The translations under genes were made by a program, and so were the position numbers. Source: Kiritimatiellia bacterium (GTDB taxonomy: Bacteria; Verrucomicrobiota; Kiritimatiellia; JAFGHX01). Taken from it: DNA of 64,000 nucleotides. A model generated the notes under the pieces. The model did not search any database. It had not been told where the DNA came from and worked only from the letters and a program-made list of their open reading frames with translations. The stretch covers positions 96,488 through 160,487 of the forward strand of contig JAFGHX010000032.1 in the NCBI GenBank assembly GCA_016929905.1, written 5' to 3'. Of the stretch, positions 20,801-29,399 are shown piece by piece (within the stretch, counting starts at the first letter, position 1; each line of letters begins with the position of its first letter).

Positions 20801-22830
20801 CTGTCCGCCGTGGAAACGCTCGTGTTGTTCTTGGCCGGTTTCAGCAGCGAGACCTCCGCGTCCCAGCAGAGGAACTGGAAACCCGCCCCCGGCACGCGTT
20901 TGCGGCACGCGATCCAGTTGTTCCACGGCCAATCGCCGGTGGCGAGATAGAAATTCAGCAACATGTAGTCGGCCAGGTTTACCACATCCACATATTGCTG
21001 CAACTGGGCATACTGCGACGCGCCCGCTACGCCCGCCTGGCACATGGCCATGACGGTCGCCCAGGCGTTCGAGTTGCCGTCGGAGGTTTCCACGTAGTTG
21101 CTCGTCATCTTGACAACGTCGTAGTCCTCCTCCGACCCACCCATATAGTCGGCCATGAAGGGGCCGTCCGGGCGCTCCAACGCGTTGTAGACGCCCCAGT
21201 ACAGCCCGTTGATGTACAGATGCAGGAACGTCCCGTGTGAGGCGAGCCGGCCGCAGGCAAGCTGCGATTTGCGCGCGTATTCGTCATGCAGGTACTGCGT
21301 CTTGGCGACCAGGTCTTCGTTGCTCGCCGGCACCTTGTCTTCCTGGATCCAGGAGTCGTTGGCGCCGGCGCGCAGGCTGATCACGTCGAATTCATCGATC
21401 GGTGTGTCGGGGAAAAGCGGATAACGCAGCTTGGTCGCGCCGTACGTCCCCCGGAAATAGAGCCGGAACGAGTGCTTCGGCGAGTACCAGCGGCTGGCGG
21501 CGCCGGCAAGCCGGATGCCACAGTCGACCTGGATGCTCTCGCTGCCGTCAGGCAGGAAGATCTCGACTGAGGTCGGCCGTTCCCATGCGTCGCCGTGACC
21601 GCCCGCGTGCGTGTAAATGCCCGCGGTCCCGCCGAACATGTCGTCCTTGTCCAGCACGATGGAAAGGGTTCGCAACGCCCTGAGATCGTTCGTCAGGGTG
21701 CCGCTGTATCGCGCATCGTTGCGGACTTCCGGCGCCATGTCGTAGTCGCCGTGCGGATCGCCGGGCCAGTCCGCGGGATAACCCGACGGACGGCTCTGGG
21801 TCAGGACGTGCGCCGGGAAGATGTAGGTGTGCGTATCGACGTCCGTGGGTTCGTAACCGCCGCGAAAGGCGGCGGCCCGCAGACAGGTGGTCGTCGAAAC
21901 GCGCACGACAACGCGGGTCCCGCCCACGGCGCCGTACGTCTCGGCGGGCGGCGATCCGTCCGTCGTGTACCGGATCGTCGCGCCGGGCGTCTCCGTGCCG
22001 ATGGTCACGTCGAATGCCGCGTCGTAGAAGCCGCGGTCCACGCTGAACGTCGTGTCGGCCACACGCCGGCACGAACTCAGTTCCACGTCGAGTTTCGCGT
22101 CCGTGCTGTCCGCGCCGGCATTGAACAGCTGCACCGCGATCACGTTGTCGCCCGACTCCAGGCAGTCGCCGGGGTCCGGCACGGCGAAGTCCTGGTAGAT
22201 GCCGGCCTCGTGCCCGGCTGTCGCGACGGCGTTGTAGCCGGGTTCGTTGTCGGGCGCGTTCTGCACGCAGACCGGCACGCCGTTGAGCCAGACGATAAAC
22301 CCGTCGTCGTAGTCCACGCTCAGTTTCAGATCCGAGACGGCCGCCGCATCGGCCACGGTGAAATGGCGGCGCAGGAACAAGGTGGTATAGCGGCCCTCCA
22401 TGTCGCTGAGGACCGTGTTGCACGACGCGGCCTCGTGCGCCTCCGGTCCGTACCCGAACGGAGCGCGGCCCACCGCCCACCCCGTATCCCCGTAGTCCAG
22501 CGCACGCCACGCGTCCGCCGGCGAAGAGGCCTCGCGCGTCCCCTTCACGTAGCGCCAGGTGGTGCCCCGTGCGACCAGGATGTCGGCGCGCGTGCACGGC
22601 ACCAGGCCGGCCCACACCGCCAGCAGAAGCGCCAGGAGCGCCGGCGCGTCGCGGCGCGACGCGCCGCGACGCGCCGCGTGCCTGCAGAAAATTACGCCGA
22701 GCCTCGGCCCGGACGGAGCCGGGCCCTCCACATTCCGGAGCAGGTAACGTTTCGCTCCTGTGGAGGGCCGGCCTCTGTGCCGGCCGCGTGTCTTCTCGGC
22801 GGTCCGGGCGTGCGAGTCGATGTGCATCAT
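14845..22830 (-). CDS. CotH-kinase/lamin-tail giant secreted protein
   Basis: Read from the ATG at 22830 the product has 2661 residues. The order is: hydrophobic signal (about 61-82, LLALLLAVWAGLVPC), jelly roll, chitobiase-like Ig domain, CotH kinase (GDWPWNNW with D633; CWDAEVS with D657), second chitobiase-like domain, three lamin-tail domains (about 885, 1035, 1180), second jelly roll, two FnIII, Calx-beta, a VAYNDLSW domain, second Calx-beta, a second copy of that domain, third jelly roll, a calcium-type DFDGDGVSNIDEF repeat (about 2527-2573) and the shared C-terminal module. The ATG overlaps the previous stop by 4 nt, but a palindromic element lies between it and the signal sequence, so the start is uncertain; a GTG at 22731 is the alternative. 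Likely a surface or secreted kinase. Confidence 0.85.
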   Translation of the reverse strand: MMHIDSHARTAEKTRGRHRGRPSTGAKRYLLRNVEGPAPSGPRLGVIFCRHAARRGASRRDAPALLALLLAVWAGLVPCTRADILVARGTTWRYVKGTREASSPADAWRALDYGDTGWAVGRAPFGYGPEAHEAASCNTVLSDMEGRYTTLFLRRHFTVADAAAVSDLKLSVDYDDGFIVWLNGVPVCVQNAPDNEPGYNAVATAGHEAGIYQDFAVPDPGDCLESGDNVIAVQLFNAGADSTDAKLDVELSSCRRVADTTFSVDRGFYDAAFDVTIGTETPGATIRYTTDGSPPAETYGAVGGTRVVVRVSTTTCLRAAAFRGGYEPTDVDTHTYIFPAHVLTQSRPSGYPADWPGDPHGDYDMAPEVRNDARYSGTLTNDLRALRTLSIVLDKDDMFGGTAGIYTHAGGHGDAWERPTSVEIFLPDGSESIQVDCGIRLAGAASRWYSPKHSFRLYFRGTYGATKLRYPLFPDTPIDEFDVISLRAGANDSWIQEDKVPASNEDLVAKTQYLHDEYARKSQLACGRLASHGTFLHLYINGLYWGVYNALERPDGPFMADYMGGSEEDYDVVKMTSNYVETSDGNSNAWATVMAMCQAGVAGASQYAQLQQYVDVVNLADYMLLNFYLATGDWPWNNWIACRKRVPGAGFQFLCWDAEVSLLKPAKNNTSVSTADSPAYIHARVKSNPDYKMVFADRVYDRFFNGGALMPDKAAARYTALADTIDRAIVAESARWGAYLDDYSTNNYPVFTRDDHWIVERNWKLAQFFPPRTSAVLSQLRAASMYPSVDPPTFQQHGGAVASGFRLTMSNPNGSGVIYYTTDGADPRVTGGSPSGTAIQYTGPVALSKTTHVKARVFKTVTTWSAAHAATYHYTAHYSRIRITEIMYNPLAGAEHEFVEIKNTGSGVRGLSDMTLTGARYTFPPGTELAGGQSLVLVRDAAAFASRYPGVTPFGVFLGKLDNGGERLALLDGEGRTVTAVRYNDRSPWPEAADGPGYSLVMIDENGEPEDPANWRASNLIGGSPGYDDGPAYRVVINEVLSHTDWPETDSIELLNAGSAAVDIGGWYLSDSSADYRKFQIPAPTVLAAGGCVVFDEGDFNTPTNDPSSFAFSSHGDEVYLTKWDAAGNLQYLAEARFGGAQNGVAFGRYVTSVGEADFTAQSVTNTLGAANAAPLVGPVVINELMYHSVAGGLEFIELLNIGGQTVKLYDIGTPANTWQLDGAVEFTFPAGAQLAAGAFALVVPTDAAAFRATYAVPVEVQIFGPYSGVLDNGGESVKLWRPDSPDELGVPRILVDRVKYGDNSPWPECADGDGPSLERQDPTAYGNDPVNWAASLAAGGTPGAKNSGVLVPKTAGWKFYDRGQDLGTTWRQPAFDDSGWDDGNGPLGYGYPDVDTAVSYGDDPENKPITTYFRKAFTLGGAVGHVTDLTLSVTYDDGFVAYLNGQELLRASMPGGTISYGTTAASHSAAGYETFNVSGHADKLVPGVNVLAVEVHQVGANSSDLLIDLELTHAASEGDLPAAPTGLAASAASQTRIDLRWTDASNNETGFKVDRRQSGASEWDRIATTGANVSTYADTGLAAGTTYYYQVKAYNNDGNSAYSAIAGATTQDGPPAAPAALSATSASASRIDLRWTDASGNETGFRVERSPDGSSGWAAIATTAADTSVWTDSGLTPATPYYYRVRAYNGIGNSAYSNVDGATTAGVYVQFALAASAGPENVSPAELSVVLSEPSPQTVRVSYAVTGGSAAGGGTDYTLAAGTLTFAPGLTAGELALAVTDDAVEEPDETVVVTLSGPVNASLGARATHTYTIRDNDRLFVAYNDLSWETGQLAHNITLWTCGQSGLLADYASGQDTPVTLTVAGGDGPLPTYGANPEPGTEAHTAFDGILDCTGVISYYTTDLTLRLTGLDPALRYEFTLFGNRNNATFLDRYSTITVSDVDAFNNESSTGATFSGPADASVIITNGYNTVNGYVARFNQVDPGSDGDMTITVSDNASRFYANALRLRALSALPLVAFDAGASSCGEGSGAVQLDVSLSTGSGSVVTVGYAVTGGTASGNGVDYTLGAGTLTFSPGQTSRSIGVTLVQDTESEGDETVVVSLSNPANATLGPRAAHTCTILDDDGPVVMFTAYNDLCWDSAHPLLANITGYSAFDSTNGWVTSGQLVDWASGTNTAVTLSVGGNGTYYTSFVTQGGDPNAGTDAGTVFNGRVDGVGNLGYGVYTFLFTGLEPAWEYELVVYGGRDRDTYLDKLATFTLSDVIGFENESTVGAEVYGSGGVWTNDVTRYNTGYNAADGRVARFSRVRPGADGDILLTADTTAAAGGENGYINALMIRAVRTAGPTPDVKVARGAVWRWCRGTAEASDPAGAWRQTGYDDSDWNTGAAPLGYGAWSFGTVLDDMRYSYSSAFFRREFEIESPGRAAELRVSIEFDDGFVAWLNGEEVGRCNVEGDAGEFVPFSSIATDSIEPTEWSATLGGASMTPLKAGANLLAVQVFNKSLSSSDLFFDAELAVVTATVSDDQDEDGMPDSWEQAHFGGTSESNGGTEQDFDGDGVSNIDEFIAGTDPATNASYFAVDGSASGGETRISLPMREATGSGYDGFNRYYTLEWRGALELDGVWAGVPGFTNRPGADGTVVFTNSSPGASEYYRGKVWLDTQ
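22680..22786. repeat. GC-rich palindromic element within the N-terminal coding region of the 14845-22830 gene
   Basis: Nested inverted repeats are visible: GGCCCTCCACA (22722-22732) with TGTGGAGGGCC (22759-22769), an inner GGAGC/GCTCC, and a flanking GGCCGGCC-tctgt-GCCGGCC hairpin (22766-22785). On its low-coordinate side is GCCTGCAGAAAAT (22680-22692), a 13-mer repeated beside another palindromic cluster at 37931-37943. The element looks intergenic in type but here lies between a coupled ATG and the signal peptide. Confidence 0.7.
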
Positions 22831-25800
22831 TGAGTGTCCATCCACACTTTTCCCCGGTAGTACTCCGACACGCCCGGACTCGAGTTCGTGAACACCACGG
22901 TGCCGTCGGTCCCCGGCCGGTTCGTAAAGCCGGGCACACCCGCCCAGACCCCGTCGACTTCCAGCGCGCCACGCCACTCCAGGGTGTAGTACCGGTTGAA
23001 CCCCTCGTAACCGCTGCCCGTGGCTTCGCGCATCGGCAGCGAGATGCGCGTTTCGCCGCCCGAGCCGCTGACATCCACCGCGAAGTAGCTTGCGTTCGTG
23101 GCCGGGTCCGTGCCCGCGATGAACTCATCCATGTTCGAAACGCCGTCCCCGTCGAAGTCCTGCTCCGTGCCCCCGTTCGACACAGAGGTGCCGCCGAAAT
23201 GCTGCGTTTCCCATCCGTCCGGCAGCCCGTCGCCGTCCCCGTCGTCCGGTACAGGGTTCTCGAGTACGGCGAGCGTCAGATCCATCCGGAGGTCGCTGCT
23301 CTCGAGCGTGCAGTTGAGTGCCTGAATCGCGACCACGTTCGTGCCGGCATACAGCCTGGGCAGGTCCGGCCCGGACAGCGTCTTGGCCCAGACGTTCGAT
23401 TCGTTCAGCGTGCTGAACGTATGGAACGGCACAAACGTGCCCGCCGAACCCGGCGCATTCACGCGGGCGACTTCTTCGCCGTTGATCCAGACCACGAACC
23501 CGTCGTCATATTCGGCCGCCAGTTGCAGTTCGCTTTCCAGGCCCGGGCTCGTCAGCTCGAACGGGCGCCGCATGAACACACTGGAATAGCTGCCCTGCAT
23601 GTCGTCCAGGGTCGTGCCGAACCCGGCGGGCCCGTACCCGATCGGCGCCGGGCCCTGCGCCCAGCCGGAGTCGTCGAAGCCCATCTGTCGCCACGCCGCG
23701 ACGGGGCTCGACGCTTCGGCCGTGCCTTTGCGGTACGTCCAGACCGCGCCGGCCGGCACCTTCACCTGCGGCTGCGGCCCGGCCGGCCGGTAGCCGCGCA
23801 CCATCAGGGCGTTGACATAGTAGTTGTTGTCGCCTGCATTCTCGACCGTCACGCTCATCGTCCCGTCGGACGCCACGCACACGTTGCTGAACCGCGCCAC
23901 ATGACCCCGCACACGGTTGTAGCCCGTGCAGATGCGCGTCGTGTCGTTCGTCCACGAGCCCGTCTGCCGGATCTCCGCCCCCGCCGTGCTGGTGTTCTCG
24001 AAACTCTGCACGCCCGCTATCACGAAGTCCGAATAGCGCACGTTGTCGTAGGCCGCATTGTCGCGATTGCCGAACAGCGCCACCTCGTAGCGCAGGCTCG
24101 GGCTCATGCCGCTGAAGGCGAGCGTGTGCCGCCCGTTCGACATCAGTCCGCCGCAACTGACCTTGTCGTAGAAATTGCTGTACGCGTCGGTGCCGGCATT
24201 CGGGTCTGCGCCCTGCGTCGGGTAGCCGGCGGTCGACGAATCCTCCGTGCTCACACTCAGCGTCACCGCGACGTTCGTGCCGTACTCGTAGTCTACCAGC
24301 GGGCCGCTCGAGGGCAGCCCCGTGTCCGCATAAGGCGTATAGCGCGTGATATTCTCAGCCTGCTGTGCCGAAACCCACATCAGATCGTTGTACGCCGTGA
24401 ACAGGAGGACCGGCGCATCGTTGTCCTGGATCGTGTAGGTGTGGACGGCCGGGCTGCCCAGGTTCGCGTTCTGCGGATTGCTGAGCTGGACCAGAACGGT
24501 CTCGTCCTGTTCCGCCTCACTGTCGTTCATCACGCTCAGCGAGACAGAGCCGCTCGTCGCGCCCGGTGCGAAAGTGAGGGTCCCCGCCACCGACGCGTAG
24601 TCGGCGCCGGCGCTTGCGGATCCGCCGGCGACCGTCGCATAGTCCACGCGGACCTGTTCGGGTACCGCGCCGCTGAGCACGACGGTGAGCGAGGGGGCCG
24701 TCGTGCTTTCCGCGCCGGCCGATGCGCCGGCTCCGAACGCCACATCGGGCCGGAATTTGGTGTAAGAAGCGGTGGACACCGAACTCGGCAACAGGCCCGC
24801 GCCGTCTTTGTAGGCCTTGGCCTTGAGCGTGGTGTCATCGCTCAACGCCACGGGCGAGGCGTAGAGCGTGCTGTTCGTGTCGGGCGTCGATCCGTTGGTC
24901 GTATAGAAGATCGTGGCGCCGGAGGTCGCCGTCGTGATCGTGACGTTGGTCGAGCCCACAAACTCCGTTCCGCCCGGCGGCGCGAATTCGGGTGCCGCGA
25001 CGCTCGGCGCCTCTGTGATCGTGCATCCGAGCGACAGGTCGATGAACAGATCGCTGCTTGTCGCCCCGGCCTGGTGCACTTCCACCGCGAGCACGTTCAC
25101 GCCCTGAACCAGCTTCCCGATGTGGGCGTTCAGGCTGAGGGGTTCGTAGGCGCTCGCCGTATGGTTGGAGGCCTCCGTGGTGTAGGAAACCGGGCCCGCG
25201 GCCATCGCGCCGCGTGCCACCTCCTCTCCATTCAGGTAGGCGACGAACCCGTCATCGTATTTGACCTCGAGGTCGAGGCTGCTGACGTTGGCGGGATCCG
25301 CGCGCAACGTGAACGCGCGCCGGAAATAGGTGGTGATGTACTTGTTGGTCGCCTCCGCGCCGTAGGAGACGGTCGTGTCCAGTTCGGGGTAGTCGCCCTC
25401 GGCGGCGTAGCCCAGCGGCGCGTTGCCGCCGGCCCAGGCGGCGTCGTCGAACGCGGGCGCGCGCCAGGCCGTGCCCAGATCCTCGCCCCAGTCGTGGTAC
25501 TTCCAGCCGCCCCGCCTGGAAACCAGCCCGCCGGAGTTCGGTTCGCCCGGCGTGCCGCCGGCCGGCCCGGCAATCCAGTTCACCGCGTCGTTGCCGTAGG
25601 CGGCCGGGTCCTGCCGTTCAAGCGACGGCCCGTCCCCGTCCGCGCTCTCGGGCCACGGGCTGTTGTCGTCGTACTGCACGCGGTCCACGAGGATCCACGG
25701 CACACCGGCGGGGTCCGGCGCGTCCGGCCGCCACAGCTTCACGCTCTCCCCGCCGTTGCCGAGCCGCCCGCTGTAGGGGCCGAAAACCCGGACGCCGCCC

Positions 25801-28800
25801 GGCACGCCGGGGTCCACCGCCCGGAATGCCGTCTCGTTCGTCTCCGTCACCAGCACGTACTCGCCCGCCGCCAGAACGGTCTGCGTCGGGAACGCGTACT
25901 CCACCGCGCCGTCGAGCCGCCACGTGTTGGACGGGTTGCCGGCATCGAAGAGAGCAAGCCCGGTCTCGGCTGCATTGTACAGTTCCAGGAACTCGTACCC
26001 GCCGTTCGTGGGGTTGTACATGATTTCGTTGATGACCAGCGGCCCGATCCGCGGCGCCGCGTTCGCCCCACCCAGCGTGTTCGTCACGCTCTGCGCCACG
26101 AAATCAGCCGTTCCGCCGCTCTTCACGTAGCGCGCAAACGCCACGCCGTTCGACGCGCCGCCGAACCGCTCCTCGGCCAGGTACTGCAGGTTGCCGTTCC
26201 CATCCCACTTCGTCAGATAGATTTCGTCTCCGTGCGAGTCCAATGCAAAGCAGGACGGGTCGTTCGTGTCGAAATTGAAGACGGTCTCGTCAAAGACGAG
26301 CCGGCTGCCCGCGTTCAGCCACGTGTCGGCCGAGATCTCGTATTTCTTGTACGTGCTATCGCTGTCGCTCAGATACCACCCGCCGATGTTGACGTTGGCA
26401 TCGCCCGCATTGTAGAGCTCAATGGCGTCGACCTGCGGTGGGTCCGTGTGCGTGAGCGCCTCGCTGATCACCACGCGGTACGCTTCCCCGTCATCGTAGC
26501 CGGGCGAGCCGCCGATCAGATTGCTGGCGCGCCAGTTGGCCGGGTCGTCCGCGCTCGGGTCGGGGTAGTCGCCATCGGCGGCCACGGGGACCAGCGAATG
26601 CCCGTCGCCGTCCGCGGCGGCCGGCCAGTGGCGCGCATCGTTATAGGCAACGGAGACGACTGTGCGGCCCTCGCAGTCTTTCAGCGTGATGCGTTCGCCG
26701 TTGTTGTCCAGCCCGCCGTGATACGCGCCGAACAGCGCAACGGATTCCTTGACGCCGGGATAGCGGTTCGTGAACGCCGCCTCGTTGCGGACCAGCAACG
26801 CGAAGGCGTCCGGCGCCAGTTCCGCGCCGGCTGGAAACACATATTGGTCGCCCTCGAACCGCATCTCGGACAACCCTCGCGTGCTGCCGCCGGTGTTCTT
26901 GATTTCGACGAACTCGTAGTCGCCACCGCCGAGCGGATTGTACATGATCTCGGTTATCCGCAGCTTGCTGTAATGCCCGGTGTAGTTGAACGTTGTCGCG
27001 TGCACGGCGCTCCAGGTCGAGTTCAGCTTCCAGACACGCGCGCGCACGTGCGTCGTTGTCGAGAGCGTGATCGGGCCCGCGTACTGAACCGCCGTGCCCG
27101 AGCGCGCCCCGCGGCTCGCGCCGCCGAACACGCGCGGGTCTGTGCCGTCGAGCGTGTAGTAGAGCGTGCCGATCCCGCTCGGATTCGAGAGGGTGAGCCG
27201 GAACCCGCTCGCAATCGCGCCGCCGTGCTGGTTGAAACCCGGCGGGTCGACGGAGGAGGGATAGAGCCCCTGCCCCCGGAATTGATCGACCACGATGTCG
27301 GACCGGTACGGGAACCAGTCCCGCACCACGTAGTCGCGCGCGTTCACCCAGTGATCGTCGCGGTTCAGCGGGTCGTTCGCGTAGGTCCCGCAGGAATCGC
27401 CCCACCGGGCCGATTCCCCGACAATCGCCCGGTCAATCTCGTTCGCCACGCCCATCCACCGCTCAATACACGCGTTGGTCGTGAGCGGGCCGTCATTGAA
27501 GAAAGCCCGGTACACACGGTCCGCAAACTCCATTTTGTAGTCGACGTTCGCTTTCAACTGCCCGTGCAGCCCGCCGACCGAGGCGGTGTCGGCGATGTTC
27601 GTGGTGAGACCCGCCGACTCGTAGAAGTTCATCGTTGCCTCGTAGTCCCACATGAAGAACACGTACTGCGTGTCGCCCGGCGCCCGGTTCCGAGTCTTGC
27701 GGCCCGCGCGCCAGTTGTTGACCGGCCAGTCGCGGTTCGGGCCGAATATCTCCAGAATCGTGTAGTCGATGTACGGCGTGATCTCCATGTACGCCTTCAT
27801 CTGCTGGTAGTACGAGTCCGTGGCCAGATTGTAGTCGCGCGCGTAGTTCAGCATCTCGCTCCACACGTTGCTGGTGCCCCCGACGAGCACGTCGCGCTGC
27901 TTCATCACGTCGTAGTCGTCCTTCTCGCCCCCGAAATGCTCGGCCATGAACGATTCGTTCGGCTTCTCGCACGGGTTGTAAAGCCCCCAGTACTGGCCGT
28001 TGACGTAGAGGTGAACGCGCCGGCCTTCCGGCGCGACCCAGCCCATCGCCGCCTGGCTGCGCCGCCCGAATTCGTCGCGCGCGTACGCCGCGTTGGTCGC
28101 CACGTAGTGCGTGCCCCAGAAATGGTTGTAGGTCTCGTTCCCCTCCTGGCGAATCCGGAAGTTGTCAAACTGCTGCACGGAGTAGTCTTCGCCGAACAAG
28201 GGGTAGCTCAACTTGGACGGCCCGTACTCGCCGCGGAAGTAAATGTTGTACTGGTTCTTGTTCGTGCTCGAAACCCAGGGATTACGCGCGATGCCCAGCC
28301 CGCAGTTGATCTGGAACCCGTCTTCCGCGCCGGCCGGATCGATCAGTTCCAGCGAGATGGCCACTTCCCAGCCGTCGGTCACGCTGTGTTCCGTGACCAG
28401 ATCGCTGTTTTCGCCCACGATCACCATCGTGGGCAAGGACAGCAGATCGTCCTTGATGGTGCCCGAGTAACGCGGGTCGGTCACGACGTCCGGGTCCATG
28501 TACGGCTGCAGGATCACGTCGTCGAGGAAGATGTAGGTCTGCGTATCGACGTCCGTCGACTCGTAGTCCGCCTTGAATGCCGCCGCACGTAGGCAGGTCG
28601 TACGTGTGATCTCGACCGTCGTGTTCGAACCGCCTGTCGTGCCATACGATATTGAGGGTGGCGTGCCGTTCGTGGTATAGCGGATCGTGGCGCCCCAGGT
28701 CGCCGTGGAAATCGTGACCGTGAACGACGCGTTCGTGAAGCAGCGGTCCACGCTGAACCGGGTGTCGGCCACCCGCTTGTACGTGCTCAGCTCCAGGTCA

Positions 28801-29399
28801 AACTTGCAGTCGCTGCTGTCCAGCGTCGCATTGAACACCTGAACCGCCACCACGTTCTCGCCGGGCTCCAGATAGCCCTCCGGGTCCGGCAGCTCCTGCT
28901 CCTCCACGATGTCCGCGCCAAGCGCGTCCACCGATTCGTGCTGCTCCGGAGCCAGCGAGTCATGCAACGGAGGCCCGTCCGGCTGACACCGGTCCCAGAC
29001 GCGTTCGCCGTTGATCCAGAGAATGAACCCGTCGTCATACACCGCCTTCGCGCGCAGGCGCGTCTCTTCGTCAAAAGAGGCGACCGTGAATGTCTTGCGC
29101 AGGAAGAACGAACTGTACGTGTTCTGCATGTCCGTCAGCTCCGTCCCGAACGGATGCTCCGGATCGCCGCCGCCGGCGTAGCCGAACGGCGCCGTGCCCT
29201 GCGACCACGCGCCGTCCTCGAAATCCACCTCCCGCCAAGCGGAACGCGGATCGGACCCCTCCGCCGTGCCCTTCGCGTACTTCCAGGTCGTGCCCGTGTC
29301 TACCAGCACCTCGCCCCGCGCGGGCGCGATCGGAAGCACGAGGACGGTACTCGCCAGCGTGAGGAGCCCTCGGAAAAATAGCTTCAGTCTTACGTTCAT
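22827..29399 (-). CDS. CotH-kinase/lamin-tail giant secreted protein
   Basis: The product has 2190 residues with a signal peptide at 1-29 (LTLASTVLVLPIAPARG). The order is: jelly roll (30-210), chitobiase-like Ig domain, CotH kinase (about 300-690; NRDWPVNNW with D557, MWDYEAT with D585), second chitobiase-like domain, lamin-tail domains near 816, 975 and 1123, jelly roll (1300-1460), chitobiase-like domain, Calx-beta (1550-1660), a TAYNDLMW domain (1660-1870), third jelly roll, DFDGDGVSNMDEFIAGTDP repeat and the shared C-terminal module ending YYRGKVWMDTQ. AAGGAGAGG precedes the ATG, and a sigma-54 promoter lies 32-51 nt upstream. Its last 120 residues are nearly identical to those of the next gene, showing recent duplication or gene conversion. 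The inferred role is a surface or secreted kinase. Confidence 0.9.
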   Translation of the reverse strand: MNVRLKLFFRGLLTLASTVLVLPIAPARGEVLVDTGTTWKYAKGTAEGSDPRSAWREVDFEDGAWSQGTAPFGYAGGGDPEHPFGTELTDMQNTYSSFFLRKTFTVASFDEETRLRAKAVYDDGFILWINGERVWDRCQPDGPPLHDSLAPEQHESVDALGADIVEEQELPDPEGYLEPGENVVAVQVFNATLDSSDCKFDLELSTYKRVADTRFSVDRCFTNASFTVTISTATWGATIRYTTNGTPPSISYGTTGGSNTTVEITRTTCLRAAAFKADYESTDVDTQTYIFLDDVILQPYMDPDVVTDPRYSGTIKDDLLSLPTMVIVGENSDLVTEHSVTDGWEVAISLELIDPAGAEDGFQINCGLGIARNPWVSSTNKNQYNIYFRGEYGPSKLSYPLFGEDYSVQQFDNFRIRQEGNETYNHFWGTHYVATNAAYARDEFGRRSQAAMGWVAPEGRRVHLYVNGQYWGLYNPCEKPNESFMAEHFGGEKDDYDVMKQRDVLVGGTSNVWSEMLNYARDYNLATDSYYQQMKAYMEITPYIDYTILEIFGPNRDWPVNNWRAGRKTRNRAPGDTQYVFFMWDYEATMNFYESAGLTTNIADTASVGGLHGQLKANVDYKMEFADRVYRAFFNDGPLTTNACIERWMGVANEIDRAIVGESARWGDSCGTYANDPLNRDDHWVNARDYVVRDWFPYRSDIVVDQFRGQGLYPSSVDPPGFNQHGGAIASGFRLTLSNPSGIGTLYYTLDGTDPRVFGGASRGARSGTAVQYAGPITLSTTTHVRARVWKLNSTWSAVHATTFNYTGHYSKLRITEIMYNPLGGGDYEFVEIKNTGGSTRGLSEMRFEGDQYVFPAGAELAPDAFALLVRNEAAFTNRYPGVKESVALFGAYHGGLDNNGERITLKDCEGRTVVSVAYNDARHWPAAADGDGHSLVPVAADGDYPDPSADDPANWRASNLIGGSPGYDDGEAYRVVISEALTHTDPPQVDAIELYNAGDANVNIGGWYLSDSDSTYKKYEISADTWLNAGSRLVFDETVFNFDTNDPSCFALDSHGDEIYLTKWDGNGNLQYLAEERFGGASNGVAFARYVKSGGTADFVAQSVTNTLGGANAAPRIGPLVINEIMYNPTNGGYEFLELYNAAETGLALFDAGNPSNTWRLDGAVEYAFPTQTVLAAGEYVLVTETNETAFRAVDPGVPGGVRVFGPYSGRLGNGGESVKLWRPDAPDPAGVPWILVDRVQYDDNSPWPESADGDGPSLERQDPAAYGNDAVNWIAGPAGGTPGEPNSGGLVSRRGGWKYHDWGEDLGTAWRAPAFDDAAWAGGNAPLGYAAEGDYPELDTTVSYGAEATNKYITTYFRRAFTLRADPANVSSLDLEVKYDDGFVAYLNGEEVARGAMAAGPVSYTTEASNHTASAYEPLSLNAHIGKLVQGVNVLAVEVHQAGATSSDLFIDLSLGCTITEAPSVAAPEFAPPGGTEFVGSTNVTITTATSGATIFYTTNGSTPDTNSTLYASPVALSDDTTLKAKAYKDGAGLLPSSVSTASYTKFRPDVAFGAGASAGAESTTAPSLTVVLSGAVPEQVRVDYATVAGGSASAGADYASVAGTLTFAPGATSGSVSLSVMNDSEAEQDETVLVQLSNPQNANLGSPAVHTYTIQDNDAPVLLFTAYNDLMWVSAQQAENITRYTPYADTGLPSSGPLVDYEYGTNVAVTLSVSTEDSSTAGYPTQGADPNAGTDAYSNFYDKVSCGGLMSNGRHTLAFSGMSPSLRYEVALFGNRDNAAYDNVRYSDFVIAGVQSFENTSTAGAEIRQTGSWTNDTTRICTGYNRVRGHVARFSNVCVASDGTMSVTVENAGDNNYYVNALMVRGYRPAGPQPQVKVPAGAVWTYRKGTAEASSPVAAWRQMGFDDSGWAQGPAPIGYGPAGFGTTLDDMQGSYSSVFMRRPFELTSPGLESELQLAAEYDDGFVVWINGEEVARVNAPGSAGTFVPFHTFSTLNESNVWAKTLSGPDLPRLYAGTNVVAIQALNCTLESSDLRMDLTLAVLENPVPDDGDGDGLPDGWETQHFGGTSVSNGGTEQDFDGDGVSNMDEFIAGTDPATNASYFAVDVSGSGGETRISLPMREATGSGYEGFNRYYTLEWRGALEVDGVWAGVPGFTNRPGTDGTVVFTNSSPGVSEYYRGKVWMDTQ

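Noticed and set aside
22569..28592. Plus-strand open frame of 2007 codons antisense to a CotH gene, and similar long antisense frames at 4498-8181, 8797-12444, 18157-21240, 53680-57690 and 58571-61321
   Set aside because: High GC and strong third-position bias on the coding strand keep the opposite strand free of stops. The products are Arg/Val/Gly/His-rich, show no domains and lie exactly over well-supported genes.
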